Shown here: one piece after another, positions 44,685 to 58,400 of the stretch
Numbering within the stretch: position 1 is the stretch's first letter
Layout: every line of letters begins with the position of its first letter
Assembly: GCA_933228895.1 (NCBI GenBank)
Contig: OW121855.1
Location: 45,026,698-45,090,697 of the forward strand
Length of the DNA: 64,000 nt
Source: Platycnemis pennipes
Lineage: Eukaryota > Arthropoda > Insecta > Odonata > Platycnemididae
Reading direction: 5' to 3'
Translations under genes and position numbers: made by a program
The notes under the pieces: model-generated
Seen by the model: the letters and a program-made list of their open reading frames with translations, nothing else
What the model was told of the DNA's origin: nothing
Database searches by the model: none

Positions 44685-47600
44685 AAGCATCATTAAAAAG
44701 GGCAGGACGATTAACTGGACAACAGCAGTCCAACATAACATTGGAGGTCCCGATTCTACCACTCTCCTCTTTTTTAATTCCACGGGTCAGGCCACCTTCT
44801 CAGCGCTTGAAGTGTATTCTTACGCTACACCTTTTAGGGTGTCAATCTAAAAAATTTTAATGGAATGACTCTTGATGCCGAAGTCTTCCTTTAGTTTAGA
44901 TAGATTTAGTTTAGAGGATAGGTTTGTATTAGGTGATCAAAAAGCACCTTTCCGTTCAAGATGAATAAACACCTAATATATTTCGATAATTCACCTAATA
45001 TATTATAATTCGATAATATATTTCACAATATATTATCGAATTAAAATAATGGATGAAGGCGATATTTTGTGGAAAAATACGAACGTTAAACATGGTAAAT
45101 GAAACAAAATTTGTACTTTCCACACAGGTTTATATATTCCCCGATCGATTTCAACGACTAAGCGTCATTTTCAAGGGGGGCCAACTCGAATTTTATCGAA
45201 CCTTCCCAAGATACAACAGATTTCAAGGCATTGCATCGCACGTCTGTGTTATAGCGTTAGATTTACAACATGACATTATCCTCATACACACACAAAAATG
45301 GAAAATGAAAGAACACGAAATAAATTGAAAAGTAGAGTTTCACGATTAGCTAACAGTTTTGTAAAAAAATTCCACGAAGGCGATAGTGTTTACTAATTTG
45401 AAATGGGAGGGATGGCTTCAGTTTTTCCACCCCTGGATACAACTCGATCTCGAGGATAATGAAATCTTTGGGCCGACGAAGGACACAGGGAAGTGAAATA
45501 TGATCCTAGGAGAGACAACTAGGCTTAGCGAGACGGGAGAAGACAGTGCCGCACAAGTGCAGTCATGGCCACAGAACACTGCGCAAGCAAACTGAAATCC
45601 TGTCCCTTTAGACATGGCGCAAAGCCAGATGATAAAATACGCAGTTGACCCTTCAGCGTGAAAACAGCACACACGCGGAAAACGCCGAAGTTAAATTTCA
45701 AAAAGACAATATGAAACAAACAACAACATGCTGAACGATATCAAATATAGCGCAAAATTGCTACTTCACAGCACCTCTTAGAACGAAATAATTAATAGCG
45801 AATAACAGGTGATGCCTTCCCCAAGACCGTTAAAACGGTCCACTAAACAATAAAACTATACCGGTAGAGGTAGCCTTGTCAGAGAACATTGAAATGCTCT
45901 CATAATATTTCCACTAGCGTGATATGGCACGAAAGATAGAGGGGTTCTCTAATACAAAATGAGTCGTTACACAACAGTAAGAATTGATTGACACGAAAGA
46001 TCGTGATAATTAGGCCGCAAATTATTTACAAATTTTGGAAGCCATACGAGGACAAGAAAAATATGCAATAATAGTGTTTCCGGCACAAAAAAATGAAGGA
46101 GTCGAAATCAAAAGTAAAAGCACAGCGAGCACTACTAACAAGCAGAAATTACAGATATAATTGTGAGAGAAATATATCATTCTACGACTTTAAAATTTTT
46201 GCCAAAGATTAATTAAGATACTGACCTCTCAATAACAAAACTTGTACTTTTCAACACAGTTGCCCATATATATTAGCATGAACTGTTAGAATTGTATTCC
46301 GCTCGCGATTAAAAGTAAAAAAAAATGCTAGTCACGAAAATCGGGTCAAACAAAAACAAATTTGGCTCTGCCTTTATGACGGAGTGATGGTTGTTGAAGA
46401 TAGGAAGACTGAAAGGAGAAATTTCAGGAACGGATGTGTCTACCGAATTCGGCTCGCCTTACCAAATAAAACTTACCAACGTAACAATTATGGTCAATGA
46501 CAAGAAGCAAAAATTAGAAATAAATATCTAGATAGCTAGTTAGGAAGTCAATTTTTGCCTTTGGAGTTTAAGAATTTCTCATATATTAACTACTTAGGAA
46601 AATTGCCAGGATTTCATTTCAATGGCTCATAAGACTGCCAATGAAATTTCAAAATAACAAAATAGTTATTAAATGAAAATGACTAGAAATTTTTATTACG
46701 TAATTCTACCAAACAGTGTTACCGCAACATTCATAAAAAATGGAACACGGAATTTACGACGTAGTTCATCTACACAATATGTGCGAGAAAGTGAAATAAC
46801 GTTCTTAGCCGAGTTTCGTTTCCGTAGGTAGAAGAGGTCACTTGCCATTCTCTTGCCAATGCATGAAACGAGATTGGTAACTAGTAAGTTGCACACAGGC
46901 GGCCTTCTTCAAGGACGCAAAATCCGTTTACACTGGAGTCTATCTATAGCCGACCCAGATTCAGTACCGCGCGCTGGAAATTTCTCCATGAATATAACGT
47001 AAGAGCGGGAAACGGAGAGATCGACTGACCATGACCTCGCCGGGGTTCGAAAGCCACACCGCGGCAAGCGGTGGCCTGAACTTGGCCAAGTTTTCCCGCT
47101 AAGGAGAATGAAAAATATCTGAACGCAACCGTCAATCGATTTCAGTCAGTCCCTCGGGTGATTCAAGGATTTAATGTACATTTCGAAAACCACACTGCCG
47201 TTTTCAGAATTCGTGCGTCGATCGATAAGAAACTTCACTCTGTCGGCAGAACAGACATGTAATAACATCCGAGACAGCGTTATGAATAGCAAAGTTGTAG
47301 GAAAAAGAACCACTACCAAAACAATTGAGCCATTTTTTCATTCACGATAGTTAAAATATGCCATTTTCACACGTCACTAGTGATGAGATTAAATGGAAGC
47401 ATCCTAAAAAGACATGCGGTAATGACATGTTTTTAGAACCTTGATCCCTACTTCAGTGGTGTATGGAGCAAACTTTAATACTCACGTTGAACTGTGGACC
47501 CCTTGGTCATTCGTTATGAGTGTGATAACGCCGAGGCTACGTTTTTCTCCACCCTTCAGAATCCAATCAAGCACTCCTCTTGAGAGAAAAAAGAACAAAT

Positions 47601-48896
47601 AGCAAAAAAGGACATGACATTTTGTCAAGAATGGTCTAGAATAATCCAAGTTGTGGAAAGCTAAGAGAAAAGGTAAGTTGCACAAAATCCTTCTTTATAA
47701 AACATTTCTGAATCTTCTATAGTAATAAGCTAATAATTACTACATCTTTGACGATACGGATTTTCTTTCTTCTCCTATGCATACATGGTTAACCTCTAAA
47801 CAAGAAAAAAATCATTAGATGTATCATTGAAGTAAAGATATTTTGGGAAAACACTATCAGTAAAGATGTGGAAAGTGTTATCTTTCCGGCCTGTAACCTG
47901 AGGCTCCCAGCTTCAGCTCCGGGTGGTACTTCTAGCGACCCCATTTCGTACCTTCTACCCCGTCAATGTCTTTTCTCCAAATCAGAAATGCTTAATAGAG
48001 CAGAATGGACTAAACAGCACACAATCAAACGATCGCGGTGGCATATCACTTGCATACCGAGAAGGGCTTTGCCGCTTGCTCTCGCCACCTCAGAGCTTAA
48101 CAGGAATAAACAATGTTTTTACAAGCCGGTGCAGCATGGCCTAGAGAAAGAAAGCATTTATTGAAGGAAATGTGAAAAAGGTAGTGAAAAAGGCAGTGAA
48201 GAAAAACTGATAAAAGGTTATTTTCTATACTCTACTTGAAAGAATGATTGAGCTTCTACGCGTCCATATAGTGAAATCTTAAAAATAGAAAAAATAACGG
48301 AAAAGGTCGTTTACAACTTTCACAATCACTTAGAAGAGGGGACAAGAAAACGTTATTTCTTATAAGTATGATTGATCTCAACGAGTACTAAGACTTTATC
48401 AGTCACATGCTGCAAGTGAAGTGTGGACCTTCCCAATCTGATATATGGCCTCTACAAAATGACCACCTTGACCCTGAATGGTACTTATTCCTCATCATAA
48501 GTAGAGCGCGGAAAGAAAGTCTTTTAACTTTTTGTAAAAGTGGGACTTTTGTGGTTTTAAATACAAATCTTCACCAATTTCATCAAATAAAACAGTTTTT
48601 AATGACTTTCTTAGAGACTTTTTGGGACTTTTTTGGCGTGGCGGGACTTTTCTGATTAAAAGAGACTTTTATGGGCCTTTTTATTTAAACCAGATGCCTA
48701 AGTTAATATTTGGCTGTTGTGATCATATTTGTTCAACTGTGTGTTGGACGCATCTGTGTTTTTCATGCGGTACTACACGGAGCAGAGATGTACTGTAAAA
48801 TGTAAGCTCCTAACAATTGTTAATGCGAAGTTTTAATAATAGCTCCGACCACTGCAATGAATTCTTTCTATTGCAACACCGTTCATGAAATAATCA
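44685..48896. other. no gene recognised; contains an AT palindrome
   Basis: Mostly AT-rich. The perfect hairpin at 45007-45042 and two CACCTAATATATT repeats before it are the only structured parts noticed. Short frames at 45.4-45.7 kb and 47.9-48.2 kb show no domain. At 48.5-48.7 kb GACTTTT-rich sequence recurs (also near 50.2 kb). Confidence 0.45.
45007..45042. repeat. perfect 16-bp-arm AT-rich hairpin
   Basis: AATTCGATAATATATT (45007-45022) and its exact reverse complement (45027-45042) are separated by TCAC. Confidence 0.85.
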
Positions 48897-49165
48897 CACT
48901 CACTCAGTGCTTCGACCCGAAGGTTGCTTTGGATAGGTGAGGGTAGAGCTAACCCCGTACTTATCCATTTGCATGTCAAATTCACATATTGTTCCTTTCC
49001 CTGGGCCACCTCGCACTTCGAGTTCTTTTGCTGAGGGTGTCCAAAGACTTCACAAAGGGATAGATTGATCTGAAAGAATGCATTGATCCAATTATGAACC
49101 AGCTTATTTGAACCCGGGTGGTCTACTAACAAGCCGACAGCGCTACACTGTATGCTAGCACTCCG
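48897..49165 (-). repeat. tRNA-derived SINE, copy 2
   Basis: It shares with copy 1 (764-1036) the blocks CGACCCGAAGGTTG, GGTGAGGGTAGAGCT, CCCCGTACT, CCTTTCCCTGGGCCACC and GAGGGTGTCC. The minus-strand head has GTGCTAGCATACAGTGTAGC and CCCGGGTTCAAATAAG in tRNA A-box/B-box order. Length is about 269 bp. Confidence 0.68.
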
Positions 49166-50872
49166 CTTTTTTTAGGAGATCAGTGGAAAAATGATTCAAT
49201 TATATGAAAGATCATCTAGAATTTCCGACGATGTGAACGCGTCACATTGTGTGCAGATGATCATTAAATGAGCCTAATTGTAGCGAGACAAGCATGATGT
49301 AGATGAACCTGGACCCTCGGCTGCGATCAAGCGGAGAAGAAGATTTTAAAATTATCACGAAAAACAAGAGAAAAAGGTCCTCAGCTTCCCCGAAAATAGT
49401 GGTCCTGACCTGTACAATGGACAACAAATAAGTACTTTTTTCTCATTTTCGGTTTTTCTTGAGCCTAAAACTAAGTTTTGAACTATAAAATCATGTTTCA
49501 ACTGCCTTATAACATTATTGATCCGATGTAAAAACTTGTTTTGTATTGTATATTATAAAATTTTCCTCTTTAATTTGACTGGAAAAATGCCGTTTCCAAG
49601 GCTTTACAATGGAGTGTACTTCCACACTCTTTGTCATCTAATGCCTTTTTAGTAAGAGGTAGGGTGTTGGGGACTTCCAGATATTGAAATAGAGGAACAA
49701 TGAGATGGGAGGGTTAGTTTCGAAGAAAATGAACCATGGGGAGACGGGAGAGCGAATATAAACGACGTGAGGTGTTAAGCGCGGTTGCATAACTTGGAGC
49801 ATACAGCCCCGCGACGCCGAGGCGCATGTTTCAGGGCGCGCTGGCGCCCTAACCCTGAAAAGGACCCTGTTCGTCCTACGTCAAAATGTTAGAATACCTT
49901 TTTTGTTGCTTATATTGTCTACTTTCCGATTATCTGATTAGTTTTTCCCTAAATTAAAACTAAACGATTTAAAACTAAAAAAGCGATTTTTTGAGTGTTA
50001 TTTTCAAAATTTGGGGGGGTTGCGGGGGGAATTTTTGGTGGTAAGTTAGAAATTCGGATTCAGCGACCCAAAAAGCATAGGATAAATCAATTTACAGAAC
50101 TATCTCTAATTTTTCCAAGTAAAATCCCCTAATGCCTGGACTAGCCTAGGCTCTTTTCTCCAACAATTCAGTTAAATTCAGCAACTTTCTCACGGAAACA
50201 ACTCAGACTATTGAGAGACTTTTTTCAAAAATATTGGTGACTTTTTAGGCGACTTTTTTTGCAAAATTGAAGACTTTCTTTCCCCGCTCTAATCATAAGT
50301 TATTTATGTCTATCAGTGTAGCATAAACAAATTCTCCTTTTCATAAGCTAAGTGGTCGGAGCCGAAGAAAACTGGGCCGAGTTAAATATATTTACAGTCC
50401 AGAGAAAATTTGCATTACTTCCGTTGGTTGAAAATAAGCAAGACTCTTTTACTGAACCAGCACATCTCTTTGGGGTGAGCTTGCAGTGTCAGCAAGACAA
50501 TTTCAGCTAACTAAGTATCACCTCACATTTTAGATGCTCTATATTATTCAGCATCAAAGGCCAACCACAATGTTGAACACGATAAGCATAGAATCCGGAT
50601 AAAAATGAACGACAGATTATTGCCCACGAAGCAATGCAGGCAATCGAATTAAGTCAATGACTAACGGAAAATATTCCCAGGTCTAGTGCTGGGTTCATTT
50701 GAGGATAAAACGTGTTGCACTTGTCCTATTATCAACCAGGAGGCGAATGAAGCTTTTAGCTCCAAACTAGAATTTCTAAGATCCGAAGCTGATAATGCGA
50801 CTGATCATGATGATTGCTACATGCATGAATTATATCAATGTCAGGCCAGTTTACCTTTTGATATCTCGACAT
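49166..50872. other. no gene recognised
   Basis: A short GC-rich patch lies near 49.79-49.87 kb (GGCGCGCTGGCGCC) and GACTTTTTT-rich repeats near 50.21-50.28 kb. The frame at 50686-50889 has no domain I recognise. Confidence 0.45.
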
Positions 50873-51023
50873 CTTACAAAATAAAATAAAACTTTGCTGT
50901 ATTCCACACAATTATTACGAGAGCAGAATAATTCTGCTTTCGTAATGACCTGGAGATGCCGAAACCGGTCGAGCGGTCTGTAATAATCATTGCATAGAAT
51001 ACAACAAATTTTAATTTTATAAG
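50873..51023 (+). repeat. foldback element with decayed hammerhead-like core
   Basis: Arms of about 45 nt (50873-50918 and 50980-51023) are imperfect inverted repeats. Inside is a second hairpin (50914-50929 with 50931-50946, one mismatch), then GACCTGGAGATGCCGAAAC-CGGTCG. The CTGGAGA and missing stem II mean that a ribozyme here would be dead. It shares CGTNA...ATGACCTG.AGATGCC with the element at 43414-43562. Confidence 0.5.
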
Positions 51024-52380
51024 CTACACGCATTGATAAATAATAAATACAAAATCCGAGATTGATTCCAAAGATAACGAGAATTATACAGTAGATGTCG
51101 AGAACTTCTTTAATGTAAGACGATGTAAGGGAATATTTAAAAATATATGACGGAGCAATAAAACATGGCTAGTCAAATTCCTCAAAGGAATTAGATCTGA
51201 GAGTGAATATCTCAATGTATAAAATCAGTAGATGAGTTTGCGATTTAATTTTTCACCTGAGAACTCATTAATTAATATGACATTCCTGCCTTTCGTGGTC
51301 GTTAATGTGAATGTTAGATGTGATTCAAGGAATCGGTTTCAGGCTCAGCCGAGTGGAACATAGGATTTGATTCCAAGTTGCTACTATTTAAAAGTGTAGC
51401 ATAGGCGTTCATAGGTGAGCAAAGCCTCATAAGTTATAATCTGACATAACGTGATTCGGGAATATATACGTTTGGACACCAAGCGGCCACAATGTATTCA
51501 ATTTTCCAAGCATGTCAAACAGCATCATCAAATATCAACTTTCTCGAAAACCAGTCCTGAAGGTAAAATATAAAATAACCCAGTTCATAAATGAAATCAG
51601 AAACGACCACTCATTTCCTTCGCGAAATGAAAAGTAACAGTCCTCGTGCCATCATTTTTTTTCATTTTCTGTGGAACTGAAGAAGACACCTGCGGTAAGA
51701 GAATTAACGGAAGTCTACCCCGCATACTTTTTTGTCTCCCGCTCGAGTTGGACGACATCATCCGAATAATTCTTCATTACAGGAAAATGAACGCTCACGA
51801 AGCAGGAAGCGATCAGATCGAAACGAATGAATTCAAAGATGGGCACAAGTCGGGAGCGATTCATCCCACCCCCATCGCCCCCCGGCACGTACCCGCCTGC
51901 ACTTTCCACTTCTCCATAGATCCTTCGCACTGAAGTTCCACCAAGAAAGGCAAGGCAACAGAAGTAAAAGGAAAGGGAGGGAATAAGGGATTGAATGGAC
52001 GGGTTGGACGCTTGAACTCGTTCACGAGGGAAACGTTTCTCCGAACAATGCACTGCCCAGGTAAATCACGGCTGCGTTTGATCTCTTCCTCCTTGCAGGG
52101 TGCGTGTCAAGTCGATTTTTCTTTGAATCCGATAATATTAGCACTGGTGCAGGCTTTATAAACCTGAGATAATACGTTTCTAGGGAAATACAGGGGCTTT
52201 GAGACATACAGGAAAAAGGGCGGAAAACTATAAGAATTTAAACAAAATGAGGGGAAATGTAAGCCGAAAAGCTGGTTCTTTTGCGCTGAATTATTTTGAA
52301 AGTGTTTGCCAGTAATTGGAGTAGTGAAAAATATTCATGTGCCAATTCCAACCGAGCTATGATGAGTATCATATCAGTAA
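51024..52380. other. no gene recognised
   Basis: AT-rich to 51.6 kb, then CpG-richer at 51.7-52.1 kb with overlapping frames on both strands and no domain. Confidence 0.45.
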
Positions 52381-52423
52381 TGTCACACACCCTCGCGGTG
52401 GCTCGCATACAATTGCGAAGATG
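52381..52423 (+). repeat. short LINE end-motif fragment
   Basis: CACACACCCTCGCGGTGGCT plus CGCATAC matches the B/C end motif, with only a remnant GAAGATGTA tail. Confidence 0.4.
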
Positions 52424-55400
52424 TAATAGCAGCAGCAACAATAACACGAGGAATATTTCCTGCTTGTAGCGCGCCCTCGCCGAACTCTAGCATCACAAGA
52501 CGCTCAACATTCATATACGCGTGCAGGAACCAATTTTCAGGGGCTTCGGGGCAAAGAAACTTCCAGCACCGGTCTGGGTGCATCGGTCGTTATACTGATT
52601 GCCTTTCAATGTGAGAATTAGGGGCTTTTAGAGGAGCAGGAAGAGACAAAAGAAGCTCAGGTGGAGAGGACGGGGAAGAGGTGTTTTGGGAGAGAGAAAG
52701 AGTTGGTTGGAAAGGCTGACGAATAGGAGATTAAGTCCAGGTGCCTCTGGATCAATCCCCTGATAGCACAAGGGACGATGAGTGGAGCAGCTTAAATGGA
52801 CCCTCTCATCTGTCCTCTCTCATAAAGAAGTGCCAGCTTCTAAAGCTTGGGCGCGTGCTTTACTGACCGGGAAGGGTTTCGGAGAAACCGTTAATTGGGC
52901 GCATCACCTGCTTTTACGCTCAAACAAACTCATTTTAACCCTCTCCAACCCTTCTCCCTTTCTTCTCGTTTGCTTATCCTTTTAAGGGAAGCGTATGGCT
53001 GGCCGGTCGGAGAAAGGGTGGAAAGGAAGAAGTGAAGACCAGTGGCTGATACTCGAGAAGTGATGGACGAAATAAAGAAAATAAACTACGAGATCGTAGT
53101 TTATTTTTTTTTCTTGGACAGGGATGATATAGCAATTTTTGCCATTGGCATGTCTTAGAGGTAGACAGCGCTTTCAGAACCACTGTGCCTGCAGGTAATT
53201 TATGTAAATCCGGGAAAATGTGGACAAAATTTAGCTTTTAACAGGTTTTTTTTTGCTGCTTCACCTCAACTTAAAATGAGCGCGAAGTCTGAATGGAGCA
53301 ACCAAAAATTCGTACCAAGATAACCATAGATAAAGTAGCCGCTACTACATTTTTATACCTTTACCCGCTAAACTGGTCACAAAGATAAGAAAGATTATGA
53401 ATAGACCGGCTAAAAAGGAGTGAGCATTTAATTTGATATCAGCGTGAATCGGTCCTTTTGAATGGTAAACATATGACTTTAAAAAAACCAATATCGACTT
53501 TTCAATACCTTTTTAACTTAAGAATATGTCACTAGATAAATTTGACGTCTGATGAATGTCCTTTGAATTCCACGACGCACTGACAGAAATATCAACCAAT
53601 AGCATGCAGCAACCTGGAATATTTTACCCAAACCACGAGACCTAGAGGATATTACGAACCACCAAAATTCTCGAGATTCTGATAACTATTTTTTCCACGT
53701 ATAACCACAACTGTGACCACAAGGTAACATTCAGCACCTCGTGCTCAAACCATGTCGCTGGATATAAATGTGATAGATGAAGACCAAAACATCAAAAGGA
53801 AGAGTGATTGAGAACTCAAGAAACAAAAGAATTGCAAGGAGAGGGCATTTGCCTCGGGGTTGCTTCGTCCTCCAATCGACGCAGAGGGCACAGACAGACT
53901 GCTAAAGCTCATACAGTCATGCTCCACCGGTTGTTGCACCATCACCTCCATCTCTCCTTTCATGGACTACGTGCACTGGAATATGGGAAAAGAAGCGGGG
54001 GTGAGAGGAAAGAGAGAAAACCGAACGGAACTGAAAACCATACCTAGCAGGAGATGAACTCTTGGAGATCTACCGCTCGTCTCACGACGGCGAGATGGGG
54101 GGAGAAAAAAATTACCGGCAGCGGGAGACGTCATCTTCACGGGTCCGCGTTCCTTATTGGAAAAAAAAGGGGATAAGGTCGAGGACCTGATCAATTGCGA
54201 CGGTGGGAGGACGATTCGCCCCCCGCTCCACCCACAAGGAGGTATCACTGGCGCCACCGTATGAAGAATAAAGAGTCGCGAAGTCGTAATCCCTTCCATT
54301 TATCGGGCAGACTACACGGGGACGAGCGCTGCTGAATTCTCCATCAGGGACTGGAGTGAAGAGAGAGTTCGCGAAGAAGGAAGGAAGTAAGAAGGAAGGG
54401 TTGACACTCTCGAAGGGAGCAGAAAAAGTCATGGTAAAAAGATGTGTGCGTGCAGAAGCGAAAAGTGTCATTGACATGGTGACGACAGAAACTGGAAGTG
54501 CCATAGCCTGGATTACGTAAACCTTCTCTCTTAACCGAATTTAAATAGTAGGCAGTGAAAGTAGCATGTACGATTTAGTCTTTGTTTATTTTCTCCTCCA
54601 CTACATCAAACTTTCTGCCGACTAACATAGTACCAAACTTGTCAAAAGTCATGACATTTTGGCCAAAGATTTCAGTATGGAACTAGAAAAAAGTCATGAT
54701 CAGTCACACTAAAGCTTGCCTACAAGAGAAGCCGGGTTATCATAATTAAATTTCTTGATCGAATAATAATTTTGAAGACATTTCCGCAATACTTCTTTAA
54801 CTACTTTCTAACGTTTGAGAATCCTGATTTTCCGATCCTGTCGTATTAATTATCAGTTCACTTCGTACAGATCATGCGGCAGCCAGGATTCGAACAAAGT
54901 AATGAGCGTACGACGCTAAGAATCCCGTAATGGCGGTATTATTCCCTCACCCCGACAAGTGAATACCCCAATCAATATATGCGCTCAAAACAAGTACAAA
55001 TGAGTGATAAGACACCATCGTGACGACTGTGGTATTGAGACATTGGAAATGACGGAAATATGGCCGAAGTGAGGTCGCATTAAGAGTACTAAAATACTTT
55101 CAAAATAAATGGCAAGAGGTAAATACAAAAAAATAAATAAACACGCGGTGAGAGGATTACTTCTATGAATCATGTACTAGTTTTCACGACTCATCTTTTA
55201 GCGAAAAATATTGTCAGACATGTTTCCCAACCCGCGCCAGGTGTAGCAACGAGTGGTTGGGAAGATAGTTAAATCCTAGAAAATGAGATTGAACCGGGGA
55301 ACAGTGTAAATTGGCAATCTGCCACCTCATTCTAACTAAATTAATCATCCCACATCAGCACCAATAGAGCGGAAACTACGTAATCTTACACGTCTCCAAA

Positions 55401-58400
55401 TCCTTTAGCATTTCTCATCCTCTTAAAGATGAAAGAAATAAATCAACTCACTTTATTCTGCAATAATTAAACATACCAGGTGTAGGAGACGGCCGAAGAA
55501 AACCAAGGCGCAGCGAACAAGTTGTTTCGAGTGAATCGAGCATTCTAAAACCACCCTCTCTGGAATGATTTCATGTTGACTCCCAACTAGAGATGGCTGC
55601 AGCAAGAAAGGCGGCATCTTGAGACGTTCAAAAGGCTAACCGCCGAGCTCACTCAGCGAACTGAAGTTCCTCGTCCGTTGCTCTTTTTCAGTTTAGTTTA
55701 TACTTTGTCGTCTGCAACAACTCTTCCTCGCTGTCCTCCATTATTCTCTCACTCTCTCTCTCTAATTCCCTTTTCTAGATATATATTTTCCTTAATGCCC
55801 CTCAACAAGCAAGGAGTGATTCGATAGTTTTTGCCTATCAAAGTCCAGATAAAAATTTAACTCCGGATTCCTATCACGATACTTTCTCTTCTTTTCCATT
55901 ACCATCGTGCATCAACATTTGCTTGCCGTAGTCCTCAACCGTATCTGACTTCTCTTGAGTAAATGATATATATTTAACGGTAAAATTGAACTTTACATTG
56001 AATAAATCCACGTGATGAAGTAGCTGCTGTGCGTTAAGATACTTCAGCAAGAGTGCACCAGAAATAGTTCATAGTAAGTGCTTGCGCTCCAAATATAATC
56101 TACTCAAAAACAGTAAGCTTTCATTAGCAGAAAATTCGATTTTTTTAATATGAGACGTAAGCATTTGTGGAACATATCGAGATCGTGTCCAAAGATGTAA
56201 TATCGCCGACCAGGGATTAAATCAGCGAGGTTGTTAATCAGTTATCGGCGAATATTATAGTATGGCAAATTCCTTTTTTGATAAAGACATTTCCCTCAGC
56301 TAAAAGGGTATTCCACATGTCATCAAAAGAAGACATCTAACAGGCCATACCCGGCTGAGGAATTGTTCACAGGATAACGCCAAGCGTCAAATCATGTGTA
56401 CTCATACTCATCGATCAAAACTGTGGATATGAAGGCTTAAAAGACAAAGAACATCCATTACGCTCGATCGCTCCCGCTGGAGAACAGCCGCAGCGGCTGG
56501 CAAACCGCTCTTGTTCGGCTCATTACCATTTTTCGTGGGAAGAAAAACCGATTTCTCTGTCACTGCGCGCCGTTCTGCAATTTTTTTCTGATTTCTTAAT
56601 GCTACATTTTGTGCATCTCGGAGGCAAATCGTGAACTTTTGTTTTTTTCCCGTTCAGACCGCAGGTCACGGACCGGAAAGCTATTTCGCGGAGATGCATC
56701 AGTTACGATTTGTGAGGAGGAGGATAAGAGAGAGGAGGGGAGGAGAATAATGTGAAAGGGAAAGAGAAGCACGACCATGGCATAAGATGAGGATATGAGT
56801 GGATGTGCGGATTAAAGTGAGTAAAATGAAAAGAACTCTAAACCCAAGTAAAAAAAACATCAACAGTAACAGGGAAATCTATCGCTGACAGGAAAGGATA
56901 AATGATTTTAGGCTCTACAAATGACGGTGAATTCAATTCCGTCCGCAGGGAGATTAATGCTTTCTCGATCATGATTTAAACTTTTATAATTTAAAAACAA
57001 AATCCCGACCTCCCAACCTCCGCTGTATATTACAGCGAATCATGTATGTCCCATAATAAGTCTTACTCACCTCAATGATATCACCCACCGTGATTCAAAT
57101 TTTCATTCCGATTTTTTTGACAAATAATAAAAAGCTGGCATTAGAAAAGCTTAGATGCTCAAGGGGATGCTATATATTTTTTAAAGCAGCACTTAAGAAA
57201 CATTTCTGTGTTAAAATAAAATTGCAGTTTGTGGTTCGGCAAGATCTCAAAAAATGTTAGTACCAGCTCAGGAGCAACAATTTCGCTCTCCAGGTGAGAT
57301 GACTTAGTAATATGACCTCAAGTCATGTAACAAATAACAAAGAGGAATACCAGAAATAAGAGAGATTTGAAATATGAAGGACAAAAATAATATCGGGCAG
57401 ATTCGGGGATCAAAAATGGTAGCGGAACTAAGTTTTCTCTCTCTTTCAGTTTTGCCATCTTGGCAAAGCGCCTCCCCATAACAAGAATCTGAATGACGAA
57501 ACGTAAATGGAAGGTGGTGTAAAAAGAGAACGATCCTATCTATAAGCTACGATTTCATATGCATAGCCGCAGATTCAATCGCAAGTAGAGGGACATGCTT
57601 CCACCCTCCGTACGCCATCAATTTGGAATCAACGTTCCGGTGTATTACAGAAAAATTATTGTCGGCGACTCCACCCAGTGCAGGGCGTCCGTGGCTAATG
57701 AACCGTATTTCTCGCTTCTCTGATCTTTTCCTCCGGAGCTTCCCTTCAAAATAATGATCCTTGGACTATGCACAGTTTGCATAAAACATTCGAAGGTCAA
57801 ACCAGCAACGACGACAGGTGGCCATGATGAAGAGGACATGGGGTTCCAAAATTAAGTGACGAAATGTTTCCGTTCAGCAAAGAAAAGCATCTCGAAAGGG
57901 AGTACGCGAGTATCAATGATACCGCCGAGTATATCATAGACGCGATGAGACAAAAGCAACGAATGAATGCATTTGCATTGCATCATGAAAGTTGCAGGGA
58001 AAATAGCAATTACCCTAGCAACCATTTAGAATTAGAAGTGGGAAAATAAAGCCTGGTAGGTATGAAGAATTCTCGCTTCCCACACAAGTCCAAGTTGTTG
58101 CTACCTGAATACCAAGCAGTGAGCATTCCAAGTTTACTCCACCAGTCCGTCGTATGAGACATAAAACTGCGAGTCCCTTTGGATCTTAAATTAAATGCAT
58201 TCTAATACCTCTCCTTCATCTTCATTTTTGGTAGCTCTTAGTTCCAAGTTTAATTGAATTGCTGCATGGCAGATGCATGCAAAACCTCTCGCGTTGCCGT
58301 GAGAAATTCCACAAATTCATCCTACTAATGTAAATTGGCCGAGTTCAACACGGTAAACTTTCAACTTTATTTTGGTTTAAGAGTATATTGAAAATCTGAC

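Noticed and set aside
43414..51023. Autonomous Penelope-like element supplying the hammerhead-like motifs
   Set aside because: No Penelope-type reverse transcriptase or GIY-YIG endonuclease could be found between or beside the foldback units.
54871..54935. tRNA gene on the minus strand
   Set aside because: The B-box is good (GTTCGAATCC), but the acceptor and D stems do not pair; more likely a SINE remnant.
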